A stretch of 64,000 nt of DNA, taken from the NCBI RefSeq assembly GCF_026262505.1, contig NW_026529259.1, forward strand, positions 62,001 through 126,000. The letters are read 5' to 3'. The position numbers and the translations under genes are program-made. The stretch comes from Trichomonas vaginalis G3 (lineage: Eukaryota > Parabasalia > Trichomonadida > Trichomonadidae). The notes below the pieces were generated by a model. The model searched no databases. It was not told where the DNA came from and was given only the letters and a program-made list of their open reading frames with translations. Below, in pieces: positions 40,434-51,200 of this stretch (positions are counted from its first letter, which is position 1; every line of letters begins with the position of its first letter).

Positions 40434-43400
40434 TTACTTTCTAAGTGATTTTCTTGTACCAGAGAAAACGTAATTAGTTCCATTGAAAGCCTCTCCGATC
40501 TTAATATTCTTGGATTCTTTTCCTTTGAAGTTTTCATTAGATCCGAAGAAAACAGCGGCCTTCAACAAACATTCAACATGAGGAATCTGAGAGATATCGA
40601 TTGCTGCTCTGAGATGTGGATAGATGGTGTTGAAGTACTGGTAGTGTTCAGCATATTTTCTTGTTTCTGAGCATACAGACTGGCAGATCTCCTTTGTATA
40701 ATCAGAAATGAGAGTCTTCAATGATTCATCGATGTTTTCGATATCGAATTCCTTAGTTATTTGATTCTTAACAAATGTATGGTGAGAAATAACTAAATCA
40801 ACAAAAACGTTGAACTTATGGTATTCAAGCAATTGATCAACTTGTTCAACGTCGATGATTGGTTTAATTGTTGTATCCCAAATCCTTTGGTAATCTTTCT
40901 TTGGAATATCATTTGAAGGATGCAAAGTATACAACAAAACTGAGTAATCAAGTTCTTCAGGAACTTCGAAATTAAGATATTCAACAAGTCCATCAACTCC
41001 ATCTTCAAGTGCATATCTGCCGCTTGAGATGATCTTCTTTGCAGACCAATAAATCAGTTCATTTGTTATATCCGCGAAATCATGGTTATTGTAGGAAATG
41101 ATGTTGTTCAATTCTCTCAAGAAACTAGTACGAATGAAAATTACTGAATTTTCACCAGAATTCTTTAACACGTATTGTGTGTTCACAATGATGTTTGTGA
41201 ATCTTCTGTAGAAAGTGAAAATGATGTTGAACAATGACTTCGGGCACTGTCTCCATGAATTCTTCGATTTAAGGGCTTTTCCTGCAAGAAGTTCGAGTTG
41301 GTTTTCAGTAGAAGAATCATCAACATCGATCATTTCATCTTCATTTAATAATTTCTGGTATAATGCTGTTGATTGCTTGAAAATCTGTTTACTGAAGAAA
41401 GAAACTTTCTTCATGGATTGACTCTGTCTCATGAAAGCATCGATTGTGACATCAACGAGAGAAGTTCCATATAATTTGTTTGGAAGGAAGTCCAAACCTA
41501 AAACAGGCCAAGTCTTCGATTGAAGCAAATGGATTTTGTCGTGATTTTCAAGGACATTCAAGCAAATGAAAGTGTGCAAAATGATGTTTTTAGACTCGTG
41601 TTCCTTCCTGAACTCATTGATCTTGAACTTGAGCTGTGGCAATCTGTGTGCAACTTCATTTGGCTTGTTTGCTGTGAAGACCATGACCTTTGGAATTTCT
41701 TCCTTTTCACTGATTTTGCTGACGAAATCGTTGAAGACTTTGTCGAAGTCAAATGTCTGTTCAATTGGAAATTCGTAGATGTCGTAATTGTCCTTCAACG
41801 AATCTTTGTCGAATGGATGGATTCCAGGAACGACAACAACAGAAGAGATGCCTTTGAGTCCACTCTTTCTTTGGCTTCCGAAAATGAAGTTGAATGGATT
41901 TTCTTCATCATCCAAATTCTCGTAGTTCTTAATCAGTGACATTACACTTGTATGCAAATATGAGTACTTCTTGAATAATCTCTTTGTGTTGTACTCCTTC
42001 TTCATATCGTCGTCTTCATCTGTCTCGGAATATGGTGGAAGACCTTTTTGTGGTTCTTCTTCAGCATTCAACATTGTTCTGTAGAAATAAATAGAGGCTG
42101 GCAAATAAGCCAAAAGATAAGTGTTTTCTGAAACAACTCTTGTAAGCTCCTTTTCACCAATTAATGCACAAACAGATTCCATGTACTGCTTGGACAAATA
42201 ACTGCTTGTAATAGATTCATTAACAAATGGAGTGGTTTTTGCAAAGTTCTCAATTTTTGGCAGAATCTTTGCAAAGCTTTCTGTGTTATAATTCAAGTAG
42301 TGTTTTTCGAATCTTGAAACGAATGGTGCTGGCAACTGGTCGAACTCTGTTTTAGTGAGAACAATTACGCATCTGAATTCAGGCTTGACTTCTGCTGAAT
42401 ATGAGCCACCGTTGCAAGAAATGAATCCGATGTGTTTTGTTTGTTTGTTTTCTACAATTTCTTGGTACTTTTGGTTGAAGATATCGTACAAGTTATTGAA
42501 GCAAGGATGTATTCCGTGAATGATAACTAAGTTTCCTCTGCTCATTGCCCTGAGGAATCTCTCGCAGTCTTCGGCGACCCATATTGATTCGGAAATTCCT
42601 GATTGTCTGTTTCCAAACAAAACAACTGAATCTTTCTTGTCTCCCAATTCTTCTGTGATGATATCCAATGCAGCGTCATCTTCTGTGATGAACATCAAGT
42701 GTCTGTTTGTGATCAAGTTGAAATTGACATTGGCATTGATGGAATCGAAAATTAACTTCTTGTAATCTTCGCAAACAATTGGTTTATTATCGGAATTGTT
42801 GAAGTTGAATGCCTGGTAAATCCTTGTTGGGAATGTCTGTTTGAGAGTTTCGAATTCGATCTTTGTGCAGAACAAGTTCTTGAAAATGGCTCTTTGTACT
42901 TCTTCCTCTTTTTGTAATGAAATTTGTGCAAGGTTCTGTGCGAAAGCGTATAAATCTCTGATGGAATAAATCTCTCCTGCTGATGATGTATTCTTGGCTT
43001 TGGCGATTGCTTTGAGAATATTTTCTTCACTCTGTGTGATTTCTTGTTTGAAATTGTCTTTCTTGACATCATTGAAGATATTCTTGAGTGTGTTCGCCAT
43101 TTCAGCTTGTAACAAGTTGTCTCTGAGGATGAGCAAACCTCTGTTCAATTTGGCGCTATCCATCTTGTAGTTTGACAAACCAACAATTGAAATCTGAAGT
43201 GTCTTATCTTTGGCGGTAACACCTTCATCGATGACCTGATGCAACAACTTCAGACAGCTTTCGTCACTTAGATCTGCATGGCCCATTTCTTCAAGCATCA
43301 TGATAGGAATTGGCAATTCTTTGCTGTTCTTTGTGTTCTTGATGTTTTGGATGATTCTGTTGTCTTCGTTTGCGAGTAATTGGAATGCAAACGAGAGGTC

Positions 43401-46400
43401 TTTCGTTGTAGACTCTTTAGAACACATGAACAACTGTTTGAGGATGTTGAAATTGTGTCCATTTGGCAATTTGATGTATCCATTTCTGAGACCATTAATT
43501 GCCATGTTGACGGAAAGAGACTTAGAAAGACCTGGAGCACCAATGATCCAAAGAGGAATTCTGTTGATCAACGCGACATATGTTGCCCAGCAGTTTTCTT
43601 TGAGTGGCTTGTTCTTTGAGATACCTTTTTCTGTGCAGAAAATGTCAGCAGCAGTAGAGATTTCTTGTTCGATCCATTTCTTCCATTCATCAGCTGTTGG
43701 TGAAGGGAATTGTTTGCTGCCAATCGATCTCCAGACTTCGATGATCTTATTGATGTAGTCCTCACGCATTTTTTCGTTGAGTTTGAACCAGTAAACAACG
43801 GAAAGAGCGAGAACAAGGGAATATCTGAATTTGTTATCGAAATCCTTTGGAGCATCAGCAGAAAGAATTCCTGACTTGTGGAACCATCTGATGATTGTTG
43901 AGCATCTCTCTGGATCTCTCAAAGAAATGAATGACTCATCGCCATAGAAATCAGGGTTAACAACCAATCTCGCTGATGAGAAGTTGAGGATCTTAACTAT
44001 TTTGAGCATTTCCTGTGCTTTGGCGTTTGTTGAGTAATCTTCTGCGAAATCTTCTGACTGTGAGAAATGCATGTCCTGTCTCTCGAGATCGATTGCGCGT
44101 GGTTTGTCGAGTAATCTTCTGTCCATGATCTGTTGCATGAACAACTCGAATTCACTGGAACACTCCAAAATCTTGTAGCATTCTGTATCATTCTTGTCAA
44201 GTCTTTCTGGATCGAATGGCAAAATGAAAGGAATGTATGATTCTGGCATCTTCTGGACCTTGTAGATGAAGTCCTTGAGTTGATCGTTTGTTTCTTGTAT
44301 TGTGAGACCAATCTTGTTGATTCTATCTGCGATGTTTTGAGGAATCTTCTTCAATGGGTTGACAGCAGCAATGAATCTGACGTAGTTTGGAAGTCTTTCG
44401 TCCAAGAAATATCTGTCGACAATGAGTTCTTTGATGAACCATTGTATTGCTGCAGCATTGACTTCATCGAAGAAGAACAACAACTGTGGAGAATTAGCTT
44501 CGACATCGTCATTGAACTGGTCAAGTTTCCAATGCAAGTGATTTATCACATTTGCAATTTGTGTGTTGTCTGTGATGAAATAACTCGATTTCTTGTCACT
44601 GGCGAAAACTTCATCTTCAATGAACTTTTGTACAAGTTCATGCATCTTTTCGATGGCGAAATTAGTGATTTCTTCATTTGTAAATTCATCTTTTTCTTTG
44701 ATATTCTTCTGTTTGACGAACCATTGCATGAAATCAGTTCTTAATTTATCTGATTTCGCTTTTTGTTTGATCAAATTGAAGATCATTGTTCCTCTGATTT
44801 TTCCTCTTTCTTTGTTGCATTTTTCTATCTTTGGCTTGATGAAATCAATCAAATCTCCTCTTGTTGTTCCAGCGTGGATAACTGTTTTCTCAAGTTTAAC
44901 ATGTCTTGCGATGATTTGCTTCAAAATGTTGATGATATATGTTTTTCCGACACCTGTTTCACCCATCAAAATGATTGGTAGATTACTCATGCATCTAGAA
45001 ATGATGATTGAGCATCTGTTGATACTTTGAGGAGTGATAGCAATTGATTTGATGTTGGAATGATCATAGTTCTGTGCAATTTCAGCACTAAAGTTTTCAT
45101 ATAATTTCTCAACATTTAATTTGTTCTTCTTGTCAAATATCATATCTTTCAAATCCATTTCCTTCAAGTTCTTGAGGAAATCATTGATGTTTTCGTCCTT
45201 TGAGTAATTTGTGTTGAGATCTCTATCATTTGTCATGATTTTAGTGATGAAATCCTTTCCCAAAAACTGATCTAAAGCATCAGAATTTTTGATGTCATCC
45301 CAAATCTTGATAAACAATAATTTGTTGTAAGGAATTTCATCATTGATCTGCAAGCCGAAAACAGAAGCAAATGATTGGAATAATCCATGAGAATTGTTTC
45401 TCAAATTCTTGAACTTGTCGTAATCATAGAAAGTACTTAAGAAATCACTCATTTTGTCGCTGACTTGTATTCCATATTCATTTAAGATATCGAATACTTT
45501 TTTATCTTTGTTTTGAGCAATTAAGAAATAACTTTGTTGCTCAATTGGTGCAGCAAAATTTGTTGTGACAATGATGGAAGGAATTGTCTTTTGGAACTCT
45601 TTGATTTGTTCAAGTCTTCTTGTATCATCTACTTTGTCGTCATCTGTTGCTTCGTAACTCTTTCCGCAGTTGAACATAGCAGAATTAACAATGTTTTCGC
45701 CAATCATGATTGTTAACTGCTGATTGTATTCTCTCTGCTTCTTGTATGATGATTTGGAGATAAATGGACCTCTGTTAGAATTGATGATCTTGGAAACATT
45801 GTTGATGATGGAAATAATCTGTTCTTTGCCTTTATAAAGAACAGATTTGAAGTAACTGTAAATAATTTTCGGATTTTCTTCGAAAAATCTGACATGGCTG
45901 TCAAAAGACTCCTTGAAGTCGTTGTACTCGTATGACGATGGTATTTTATCAAGGATATTGTAGTTTTCTTTTGACTTGGTCACTTCACTTATTGTATTCT
46001 TACTTAGATTGATGTATTGCAGCTTTTCGCCATCCTTTGCCTTGGCGAATGTTGACATGTATACGATGGCCGCTGCATTTGGAAGGTATCTCCTTGATTT
46101 GATCAATAATCTGATCTTACTCAGCTTGTTGACTGTTTCAAGGACGTATTCGTCGAGAGAGAAGATGTCTAAAGGCTGTCCAACATCTACTTTTTCCATA
46201 AACTGGGCGAGTGGGAAGAATATCGTCTTCATCTCATCGAAATCAACGTGTGTCTTTGTGCCAATCTCGAAATAAACCTCAGGAACACTTGGAAGGTCGT
46301 ACAATGTGAAACAACGTGATGTATTGTCTGTCAGAACATTGAAATACACCAACTGAAGGAGATAGAAGGTAAACTGGAGGTTGATGTTGCCATCAACATT

Positions 46401-47594
46401 GAAGTGAATGTATGTCTTCTTGTCCTTGTCAAATTTGACTGAATTCAGGAAATCAATCAACATTTGCAAGGTTGTTCCATTGTCTACGATGTATCTGTGG
46501 TAGTAGTAGTCGCGTCCTTTGTTTTCTTCGTAGATTCGCTTCAAAATCATCTGTGTTTTACCTGTTTCTGGTTGTTTGGAGTAAACAACGTAGGATTTGA
46601 ACGAATCAGAAAAGAACTTCGTGTAGAAATTAACAACAGCGGCTTTTTCGAACTTGAAATTGCTCAAATTGTTGACATTTCCGAGAAGATTGCTAGCAGG
46701 AGTGGTTTCTTTGAAGTTGATGAGGTAGATTCGTCTGTTTGGTATTGGATTCTTCTCGTATTCCTTGAATCTAGAGTCGAAGTGCTTGAAAACTGAGAAT
46801 TTCAGGTAATGAATGTTCATAATGACGAATCTGACTTGTTCCGGAGATGTAATGGACTTGATATTATTAAACAGGGCATCGATGTTGAAATCAGCCGTAT
46901 TCTTGTCGCAAATGAAGAATTGGATTGGAAGTGGATAATCTCCGACGCCATTGAAGAGGAATTTAGGAATAATGGATAAAATGTCGATTGGATTATTGAG
47001 GAAATTACTTGTAAGTAAAGAAACGTGGACATTTTCAGATAAAGCAGCTGAAGTGTTAATTTCGCTAAATTTGATGCCTGAATTAATGTTTTTGGCACGG
47101 ACGACTTCTTTAGCAGAAAAGTCGATCTTGAAATTAGGATCATCAATAGTTGCTTTGTTTAAGTTTGAAAGTAAGTATTTCTTCTTGTCCTTACTTTGGC
47201 CAACCATGTAGCGCATCTGAGGAGTGAAGGAAGAGAAAGGACCTCCGATTTCCGTAGAATTCTTTAATTTTTGTAATTCTTGCTTAAGAAGATTGTTGTA
47301 ATCACTTAAATCTGGTTCCAAGCCTTCATAATCATCTTCTGTCGGAGTAGACTTAAAATCAGAGAGTTCTTTCAAATAAGAAATGTTCTCTTCTAAAAGC
47401 TTGTATGTTTCAAGGAACGTATTCTCATCTGCTGTCTTATCTCCTGCTTTGAGAATGAGGGATGTTCTGTAGTTGATTGTGGCTGACGGATCTAGAACTA
47501 ATTCGCCAGTCTTTGAGTCGACAAATGAGACTCCGGAGAGACTGATATGCCACTTAATCTTATTATCTTGAATGTCTTGTGTATAAGAATGCAT
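40434..47594 (-). CDS. Mysterin (RNF213)-like giant AAA+ ATPase, 2386 residues
   Basis: I start at the ATG at 47594 (MHSYTQDIQDNKIKW). The upstream ATG at 47684 would add 30 hydrophobic residues and would lie above the initiator-like motif at 47628-47633. AAA+ unit one: Walker A MGETGVGKT (about 875), Walker B LLFFFDEVNAA (about 1040), then RFIAAVNPLKK. Unit two: GAPGLSKSLS (about 1350), LEEMGHADLSDES (about 1430), ISIVGLSNYKMDSAKLNRG. A third, ATP-less-looking segment (about 1690-1770: HGIHPCFNNLYDIFNQKYQ ... PAPFVSRFEKHYL) matches the mysterin core that follows its AAA units. The mysterin order is clear, but no RING Cys/His cluster is visible at the C-terminus (ends GTRKSLRK) and the protein is half the size of vertebrate RNF213. 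Likely cytosolic; substrate unknown. Stop in a GTAAAAA context. Confidence 0.82.
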   Translation of the reverse strand: MHSYTQDIQDNKIKWHISLSGVSFVDSKTGELVLDPSATINYRTSLILKAGDKTADENTFLETYKLLEENISYLKELSDFKSTPTEDDYEGLEPDLSDYNNLLKQELQKLKNSTEIGGPFSSFTPQMRYMVGQSKDKKKYLLSNLNKATIDDPNFKIDFSAKEVVRAKNINSGIKFSEINTSAALSENVHVSLLTSNFLNNPIDILSIIPKFLFNGVGDYPLPIQFFICDKNTADFNIDALFNNIKSITSPEQVRFVIMNIHYLKFSVFKHFDSRFKEYEKNPIPNRRIYLINFKETTPASNLLGNVNNLSNFKFEKAAVVNFYTKFFSDSFKSYVVYSKQPETGKTQMILKRIYEENKGRDYYYHRYIVDNGTTLQMLIDFLNSVKFDKDKKTYIHFNVDGNINLQFTFYLLQLVYFNVLTDNTSRCFTLYDLPSVPEVYFEIGTKTHVDFDEMKTIFFPLAQFMEKVDVGQPLDIFSLDEYVLETVNKLSKIRLLIKSRRYLPNAAAIVYMSTFAKAKDGEKLQYINLSKNTISEVTKSKENYNILDKIPSSYEYNDFKESFDSHVRFFEENPKIIYSYFKSVLYKGKEQIISIINNVSKIINSNRGPFISKSSYKKQREYNQQLTIMIGENIVNSAMFNCGKSYEATDDDKVDDTRRLEQIKEFQKTIPSIIVTTNFAAPIEQQSYFLIAQNKDKKVFDILNEYGIQVSDKMSDFLSTFYDYDKFKNLRNNSHGLFQSFASVFGLQINDEIPYNKLLFIKIWDDIKNSDALDQFLGKDFITKIMTNDRDLNTNYSKDENINDFLKNLKEMDLKDMIFDKKNKLNVEKLYENFSAEIAQNYDHSNIKSIAITPQSINRCSIIISRCMSNLPIILMGETGVGKTYIINILKQIIARHVKLEKTVIHAGTTRGDLIDFIKPKIEKCNKERGKIRGTMIFNLIKQKAKSDKLRTDFMQWFVKQKNIKEKDEFTNEEITNFAIEKMHELVQKFIEDEVFASDKKSSYFITDNTQIANVINHLHWKLDQFNDDVEANSPQLLFFFDEVNAAAIQWFIKELIVDRYFLDERLPNYVRFIAAVNPLKKIPQNIADRINKIGLTIQETNDQLKDFIYKVQKMPESYIPFILPFDPERLDKNDTECYKILECSSEFELFMQQIMDRRLLDKPRAIDLERQDMHFSQSEDFAEDYSTNAKAQEMLKIVKILNFSSARLVVNPDFYGDESFISLRDPERCSTIIRWFHKSGILSADAPKDFDNKFRYSLVLALSVVYWFKLNEKMREDYINKIIEVWRSIGSKQFPSPTADEWKKWIEQEISTAADIFCTEKGISKNKPLKENCWATYVALINRIPLWIIGAPGLSKSLSVNMAINGLRNGYIKLPNGHNFNILKQLFMCSKESTTKDLSFAFQLLANEDNRIIQNIKNTKNSKELPIPIMMLEEMGHADLSDESCLKLLHQVIDEGVTAKDKTLQISIVGLSNYKMDSAKLNRGLLILRDNLLQAEMANTLKNIFNDVKKDNFKQEITQSEENILKAIAKAKNTSSAGEIYSIRDLYAFAQNLAQISLQKEEEVQRAIFKNLFCTKIEFETLKQTFPTRIYQAFNFNNSDNKPIVCEDYKKLIFDSINANVNFNLITNRHLMFITEDDAALDIITEELGDKKDSVVLFGNRQSGISESIWVAEDCERFLRAMSRGNLVIIHGIHPCFNNLYDIFNQKYQEIVENKQTKHIGFISCNGGSYSAEVKPEFRCVIVLTKTEFDQLPAPFVSRFEKHYLNYNTESFAKILPKIENFAKTTPFVNESITSSYLSKQYMESVCALIGEKELTRVVSENTYLLAYLPASIYFYRTMLNAEEEPQKGLPPYSETDEDDDMKKEYNTKRLFKKYSYLHTSVMSLIKNYENLDDEENPFNFIFGSQRKSGLKGISSVVVVPGIHPFDKDSLKDNYDIYEFPIEQTFDFDKVFNDFVSKISEKEEIPKVMVFTANKPNEVAHRLPQLKFKINEFRKEHESKNIILHTFICLNVLENHDKIHLLQSKTWPVLGLDFLPNKLYGTSLVDVTIDAFMRQSQSMKKVSFFSKQIFKQSTALYQKLLNEDEMIDVDDSSTENQLELLAGKALKSKNSWRQCPKSLFNIIFTFYRRFTNIIVNTQYVLKNSGENSVIFIRTSFLRELNNIISYNNHDFADITNELIYWSAKKIISSGRYALEDGVDGLVEYLNFEVPEELDYSVLLYTLHPSNDIPKKDYQRIWDTTIKPIIDVEQVDQLLEYHKFNVFVDLVISHHTFVKNQITKEFDIENIDESLKTLISDYTKEICQSVCSETRKYAEHYQYFNTIYPHLRAAIDISQIPHVECLLKAAVFFGSNENFKGKESKNIKIGEAFNGTNYVFSGTRKSLRK

Positions 47595-47627
47595 TAGTAA
47601 GCTATTAAAACCAAATAAATTATAAAA

Positions 47628-47633
47628 AAATGA
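47628..47633 (-). promoter_or_regulatory. Initiator-like motif of the mysterin-like gene
   Basis: TCATTT on the minus strand, fitting the trichomonad Inr TCAYTW, with the A about 37 bases before the ATG at 47594. It supports the shorter start. Confidence 0.45.
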
Positions 47634-47684
47634 ATAGTTAAATTTTCCAACAATGATCAAAAACACAATAAAAAATCCAGACAA

Positions 47685-48262
47685 TTTAACAATTTCACTT
47701 TCATAAGCATTTCCGTTTTCCCTGATGCTTAGATATGAAAAATTAAATTAAAATTCCACTTACTTCAAATGTGAAATGACTTTTTCCATAATGTTCGAAT
47801 GGATTCAAACGATCATACTCACTAACTACTTTCGAAAAGGTCAAAATTCGTTAACTTTTATATTAAAAAAGCCATCAACCATATTGATGGAAATATTTCT
47901 AACTTCCATGCATAAGCAGTCATTTACAAATCGAATATCCCTTCTAGCTTTAAGTTATTTTTCCAAAGCTGAACTTCTAATAATTCACAATATCTAATGG
48001 AAAATTCTTTTTTTCAAATTGACAGATACTAGCATTCAGCCTGCAATTTGACTTAATGTTTTACATCAAAATACATGCGATAAAATCCAATAAAACTACA
48101 AATTCTGAAAAATATTAAATAATGGCAAAGAAGAAAAAGAACTCCAAAGAATAAAAAATTTCCTTTCTTCCTTAGAACTTCTTTTCTTCAATAATGACAA
48201 AGAAGAAAAGAACTGCAAAGAATCATATGTTTTTTAATTAGAAGCATAAAATAAAAAAATTT
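47685..48262. other. Host intergenic DNA with a duplicated Lys-rich stretch
   Basis: No gene. A 35-bp segment (AATGGCAAAGAAGAAA...) at about 48121-48155 is repeated with few changes at about 48193-48227. The second copy pairs with CTTCTTTTCTTC just before it, so a stem-loop is possible downstream of the talin-like gene's 3' end. Confidence 0.55.
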
Positions 48263-51200
48263 TTATTCTGCGTTAAGTTGATCGACAACTTTCTTTTGTT
48301 GTCTGAGATAAAGTCTTGCTTTGATGATATCTGATTCGAGCTTCAACAACTTCATCAACATCTCCTTCGGAGGCTGGTGTGTAGGCTTAGCGTTTGCTCT
48401 TCTCTCAGCCGCCAATCTTCTTCTCTCTTCTGCAGCAGCCCTTCTCTTTGCTGCCTCTTCTTCTCTGCGCTTGAGTGCTTCGATGCGTTCGAGTCTTGCC
48501 TTCTTTCCTGCTTCCGCTGCTTGGATGAGTTTCTTGGAGATGTTTACAACACCGTTAAGTGCTTCATTGTGTGCGAGCAATTCACCTCTCTGTGCTCTGT
48601 ACATTCCCTTGAATGCTTCGACTGTTCGGATGATCTTTGTTGCGTTTTCAATGACTTGATCTTCTGATTCATTGGAATTAGCGATGGCTAAAACAGCACT
48701 GATTACAGCATTCAACAAAGCAGCAGCATCTTCTGAAACAGTCTTGAGTTTCTCCTGAGGAACGGTCATATCCTGTTGTCTATCTCTCAAGTACATGATG
48801 ATCTTTGCGAGTGTAGAAGACAATGTTCCGGTGACTTCCGCCAAAGTAAGTCCGTATTCGCGGCTGACTGATGGTGCAAGTTTGTTTGTCTCTTCTGTCT
48901 TCTCTTGTACTGATGAAGAGATTGCGAAGAATGGCTTCGCGAGGTCTCCAATTGCGCGACGAACGAGATCTTCTTCGATACTCTTCGTCTTCGCAACTTG
49001 GATACTGTGTTCGACAACTTTGTTGACATCCGTGATTATTCTCGTGCTCTCTGTGTGAGTTGTCTCGAAGTTCTCGCGCCAGCCAGTTTCGACCATCAAA
49101 AATGCCTTTACACATTTAGTGATGTCGTTTACTGTTGCAACGATGTTGTTTGCCAATCCAGTGAGGTTAGATTGGTCACCGACATCGATACAAGCAACAG
49201 ATGCTTTGAGAACATTTCCAACTAACTCTTTAGCGATATCGTGGAACAGAATGATCTTCTCAACAATCTGTTCATTGGATATCTCTGAGTTCTCAGCGAG
49301 AGCGTGAGAAAGCCAGTCGATTTCTTTCTGGTAGCTGTTGTAGTTCATCTCGAGAACCTTGTTGACTTCTTCGATGTTTGCGATCTCCGCGGAAATTGTC
49401 GGAATTGTGAATTTGACAGGCAGCTTCTTCGCTGACTCTGGGTCCTTCTTCTTCTCGACAACATCGGACATTGATTTAAGATCGCAGAAAGCAACATACG
49501 CTGCTTTGAAAACAGCGATGCAGTTGCTGACAGCTTGTTCTGGCGTTGCTAACTTATTCAACATTTCAAATGTGTTGTTATAAGAATTCTGGACTTCCTT
49601 GAAATGCTCTGTGAACTTTTGGCCGACTTCTGGCTTGAGATTTGCCTTGAGGAGTTCTTTAGAAGCAATCTCAAGATTTGTCAATGGATCTGCATATCCA
49701 TCTTTAACAGCTTCGATGTGCAAGTCGTACAAATGTGAATACCTTGAAATGGCAATGCAATACAACATTTCTCCTGCGGATTTGATCATGTTTGCAGAAG
49801 ATTTTCCGTACTTGAATCTGGCTTCGTTCAACTGTGTTGTTGATGGCTTTGAATCCTGCAAAACACAGTCTTCAACAATGTAAGAGAAGTCAGAAATCAA
49901 ACGAACAATTGACCTGAGAGATAACTTGTATTTCTCTGGCTCATTGACGTTCTTAATCACGTTCATTACGTTTGGCCACAACTGGTTTGCTGTTTGAAGA
50001 TAGAACTCGTAAATGGAGGAATTAATGTACTCGAAGAAAGGAAGGACAATTCCAACCAATGACTGAGAACGAGCGCAGACTTTGACGAGGTCTCTGATGT
50101 CTTGTTTCGGATTCTTTCCAAAGACATTCCTGATTGCTCTGAATTCATCGATTGTGTCGATGAAAACTGACTCGACTTCTTTGGCTGATTGTGGCTTCTT
50201 TGTTGTTTTGACCCAGTTGGCGTAATCCTTGTTTGCAATCCATTTGATGAAATTGTTGATTCCTTCCTGGTTCTTCGTTGCGACTGACTTGATGAGGTCC
50301 TTCATTGTGCCATCGAGTTCTGGGCATTGATGATCTTTCTCGATTGCTTCGAGGCATTTCGCTGCGAGGTCGATCAATTCCTGGTACTTTCCTTCCAATG
50401 CGAATGTCAACAAGTTCTGGAGTTCCTCTTGTACATCGACGTAGACAATCTTGACTTCTTCTTCCTTCTTCTGTTCCTCTTCTTCGTGGACTTCTTCCTC
50501 TTCGTCTGCCTCGATATCTCCTGCTGCTTTGAAGAACATCGCCAATGCTTTGATCAAATTATCCAATGGATCTCCAATCAACTTAGCATCGCCACCTTTA
50601 GTGATTGCGAGTGCTGCATAGTCACAATCATCAACAGCTTTGTCTAATTGCTTGAGAGCGTCAAGATATGGTGTAACATTGACGCCTTGTTCCTGTGCAG
50701 TGTGTAAATTGTAGGAAGCAATTTTTGCGAGAGATCTGACTCTTTCGTATTCTTCGAGATCTTTTTCTCCTTTCTCGTATGACAAGAACATCTGGTAGAT
50801 GGCCTGCAAAAGGTTCTTCAATGTCTGTTCTTGTCTTGCTGCTGTTGGTGATGACAATTGCTGCAACAAGGGTCTGATTGATGGCAAAGATTCGATCAAA
50901 CTCTTGAGTTCTTGGTAATCTTTGTTATCTGCCTTTTCGTGGATTGTTGCATTTGACTGGTTATCGAATGTCAAGAATGTGTTGATGAGTTTGGAAGTCA
51001 ATTCAGCATCAAATGATGATGCGTAATGTGGCTTTCTCAACAAATTCGCGATATTCAAAACGAAGTCCTTGAAAACACCAAGTTCTTCGCATTTCTTTGC
51101 AATTTGCAACAAAGTGTTTGCCAAAACAGTTTGGATGACGAGATCACATGAATCTATTGATTCATTCAGTGCTTTCGTCATCTGGCTGAACTTCTCCTCT

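Noticed and set aside
47595-47684. 30-residue hydrophobic N-terminal extension (MSGFFIVFLIIV...) of the mysterin-like protein as a signal peptide
   Set aside because: The initiator-like TCATTT lies downstream of that ATG, and the family is cytosolic; the ATG at 47594 is preferred.
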